From: Romboutsia sp. 13368
GTDB taxonomy: Bacteria > Bacillota > Clostridia > Peptostreptococcales > Peptostreptococcaceae
DNA: 6,368 bases
Assembly (NCBI RefSeq): GCF_018336475.1
Contig: NZ_CP048741.1
Coordinates: 2,290,201 to 2,296,568 of the forward strand
Reading direction: 5' to 3'
Both the position numbers and the translations under genes were made by a program. How positions within the stretch are numbered: position 1 is the stretch's first letter; each line of letters opens with the position of its first letter. The notes below the pieces were generated by a model, which made no database searches, was not told the origin of the DNA, and worked only from the letters and a program-made list of their open reading frames with translations. Of this stretch, positions 4,841 through 6,368 are shown piece by piece.

Positions 4841-5668
4841 TTATTTAACACCTTCCTCTAATATATTTTGATATCTTAAATATACACCTGAATATATTAT
4901 ATTCTCTATTATAGATGTATTGACCTTTAAGTTTAATTTATCTATTCTTCTACCAACCATTCCTAATGACATACTTATTAATTTATCTACTCGCTCTTTT
5001 AATTCTTCTCTTCTATCTATGTAGTCTATAAAAGGATTATATCTACCATTTTTATAGTCATTGTCTAAATCTTCATATGCATCTAATAAATATATATATT
5101 TACCTATATTAAATCCAATGTTTCTTAGTTCACTTTCAAATTCATCTTCTTTATATGCAAATATCTCTGACATTAACTTTCCAAATGTATTTGAAACTAA
5201 ATCAATATTAGTATTTTTTTCTTGCTCTAAATTATATAATATTTCTAATTGTTCTTTTATAAATTCAGCTTTTTTAGGATATTTTTCATAAGCTGATTTT
5301 AACCTTCCTTTATACATACTATATGCAATCTTATCCTTTAATCTATTATCATCCTTTAAATTATCTTCTAATTTATAATATGTTAAAAGTACATTCATAC
5401 TTGCTGCATATTCTGTTATTTCATTCATTATCTTTTTCTTTTTCTTAAATGGATTTGTTATGCACCCTTCTTCTATTACAGTAGATTTAGGTTTATATAC
5501 CGCTGTTAATATTAGTACTAAAAATGTTATATCATAATTTAAAGATAATCTAGATATCTCACCATGATTATCTTTTAAACATTTACATAGCCCACAATAA
5601 TAACCTCTATAGTGTTCATATTCTCTGAAGGTTAAATCCATTTTATTTATTTTTACATATCCGAACAT
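4841..5668 (-). CDS. DUF5685-type helical protein
   Basis: A 275-residue, largely alpha-helical protein. It begins MFGYVKINK and carries YYCGLCKCL (C25, C28, C30), LNYDITFLVL (43-52) and a further cysteine, C69, in a GCITNPFKKK segment. This matches my recollection of the DUF5685 family, whose function is unknown. Two Asp-rich helical segments stand out: KLEDNLKDD (99-107) and DAYEDLDNDYKNGRYNP (196-212). The second resembles the DxxxD motif region of squalene/phytoene synthases, so an all-alpha isoprenoid-synthase-like fold is possible but unproven. C25, C28 and C69 could bind a metal. The ATG at 5668 follows AAAGGA (5680-5675) by 6 bases. It lies 32 bases after the phosphoesterase gene and is translationally coupled to the cysteine-string gene, its likely partner. 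Confidence 0.85.
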   Translation of the reverse strand: MFGYVKINKMDLTFREYEHYRGYYCGLCKCLKDNHGEISRLSLNYDITFLVLILTAVYKPKSTVIEEGCITNPFKKKKKIMNEITEYAASMNVLLTYYKLEDNLKDDNRLKDKIAYSMYKGRLKSAYEKYPKKAEFIKEQLEILYNLEQEKNTNIDLVSNTFGKLMSEIFAYKEDEFESELRNIGFNIGKYIYLLDAYEDLDNDYKNGRYNPFIDYIDRREELKERVDKLISMSLGMVGRRIDKLNLKVNTSIIENIIYSGVYLRYQNILEEGVK

Positions 5669-5700
5669 AATTATTCCTTTCTAATGTGTAAATATACTGT

Positions 5701-6204
5701 TTATATTGCTATAGGTATAAATTCTACTTCATAACATTTATATCTATAAATATTTTCATCAATTAACTTTAGTGAATCATAATAAGATGCATCCCCTAAT
5801 ACCTTAAGCTTTGCCATAGATATAGGTAATTTAAATCTTCTCGGTCCAACTGACCCAGGGTTTATATATAATATATCATTATCTTCATATATATTAGGTT
5901 TATGAGAATGTCCATATACAACAATATCTATATTATCTTCTTTTAAATTTATATTTATTTTTGATATATCATGAATTAGATATATTCTTTTATTATATAT
6001 CTCTACTATTCTATCTTCTTTTGCTATACTTTTATCTTTATCACAGTTTCCTCTTATAAATTCTACATTTGATATTTTCTTTAAGTTTTCTATTACTTCA
6101 AATTTACCTATATCTCCTGCATGTATTATTAAATTACAATTATTTAAATTATCTACTACCTCTTGTCTAAGTAAACCATGTGTATCTGATATTAAACCAA
6201 TCAT
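5701..6204 (-). CDS. YfcE/MJ0936-family metallophosphoesterase
   Basis: A 167-residue single-domain cytosolic phosphodiesterase with a two-metal calcineurin-like fold. Its metal ligands are visible in order: D7 and H9 (SDTHG), D31 (HAGD), N53 (GNCD), H78, and H99/H101 (GHSHKP). The family hallmark NPGSVGPRR is at 115-123. Length is typical. Family members hydrolyse model phosphodiesters such as bis-p-nitrophenyl phosphate; their natural substrate is unknown. The usual HG(H) following the fifth motif is here H78-D-I, a small departure that keeps the ligand. The ATG at 6204 follows AGGAG (6216-6212) by 7 bases. In many Firmicutes this gene follows rph and rdgB; neither is in view. It is the first gene of the visible four-gene operon, 32 bases before the DUF5685 gene. 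Confidence 0.92.
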   Translation of the reverse strand: MIGLISDTHGLLRQEVVDNLNNCNLIIHAGDIGKFEVIENLKKISNVEFIRGNCDKDKSIAKEDRIVEIYNKRIYLIHDISKININLKEDNIDIVVYGHSHKPNIYEDNDILYINPGSVGPRRFKLPISMAKLKVLGDASYYDSLKLIDENIYRYKCYEVEFIPIAI

Positions 6205-6368
6205 TAATATTCTCCTATAATTTATGATTTTATTCGTAATAATTATTTCCCTATAATTTTAATTTTAAGCTTACTATGGTATATATTATATATTTTACCA
6301 TTTAATTATATAGTATTAACATTATATATTTTACCATTTAATTATATAGTATTAACATTACTTATATT
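6205..6368 (-). promoter_or_regulatory. Upstream region of the four-gene operon
   Basis: A gap of at least 164 bases precedes the phosphoesterase gene. On the minus strand it holds several TATAAT matches (two per 36-bp repeat unit) but no recognisable TTGACA-type -35, so no promoter is assigned. An imperfect dyad, ATGGTA (6276-6281) with TACCAT (6296-6301), spans the edge of the repeat and could be an operator. No terminator or small gene is seen. Confidence 0.35.
6285..6360. repeat. 36-bp tandem repeat, 2.1 copies
   Basis: Positions 6285-6320 are repeated identically at 6321-6356, and the first four bases of a third copy follow (6357-6360). Each unit carries TTTTACCATTTAATTATATAG. The copies are perfect despite being noncoding, so the duplication is recent or maintained. 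It is in the upstream region of the minus-strand operon and duplicates its A/T-rich TATAAT-like elements and the ACCAT half-site. Confidence 0.9.

Noticed and set aside
5061..5291. Plus-strand open frame of 76 codons
   Set aside because: Antisense to the DUF5685 gene, with no binding site or protein-like features.
6285..6360. Possible CRISPR array or plasmid iteron set
   Set aside because: The two copies are contiguous with no spacers, almost pure A/T, and there are no cas or replication genes nearby.

Overview
This is a very A+T-rich bacterial window. It has strong GGAGG-type ribosome binding sites, short intergenic gaps and short hairpin terminators. Codon bias, protein style and gene content fit a low-GC anaerobic Firmicute. 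The closest feel is the Peptostreptococcaceae (Clostridioides, Paraclostridium or Romboutsia type), but this placement is inference from composition and protein families, not from a database match.

Left edge (1-371): no gene. The minus strand carries what looks like a tandem promoter pair firing out of the window to the left. Such pairs are common upstream of rRNA or tRNA operons. The rest is A/T-rich leader for the first gene. Next comes a plus-strand gene for a 152-residue, methionine-rich, low-complexity protein (372-830). Its 3' region holds a C-rich hairpin followed by a bidirectional terminator and may be a small RNA. Convergent to it, on the minus strand, is a 361-residue conserved-looking protein of unknown function (969-2054).

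Middle (2055-3896): a plus-strand HAD-IB family phosphatase (2262-2990) with all four catalytic motifs, a terminator, then a plus-strand protein with an ankyrin-like N-terminus and two zinc ribbons (3071-3841). A long-arm terminator with a duplicated 3' arm closes this part and faces the convergent operon.

Right part (3895-6204): a tight minus-strand operon, in transcription order: a YfcE/MJ0936-type metallophosphoesterase; a DUF5685-type helical protein with CxxC and Asp-rich motifs; a TPR protein ending in a dense cysteine string; and a small polytopic membrane protein. The last three are almost certainly translated together: the second stops exactly where the third begins, and the third ends inside the ribosome binding site of the fourth. 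This three-gene cassette is the most likely place for an undescribed function. The cysteine-string tail recalls eukaryotic cysteine-string proteins, and the DUF5685 Asp-rich motif resembles that of squalene/phytoene synthases. A lipid-, membrane- or metal-linked role is therefore worth testing but is not shown here. The right edge (6205-6368) holds a 36-bp tandem repeat in the operon's upstream region.
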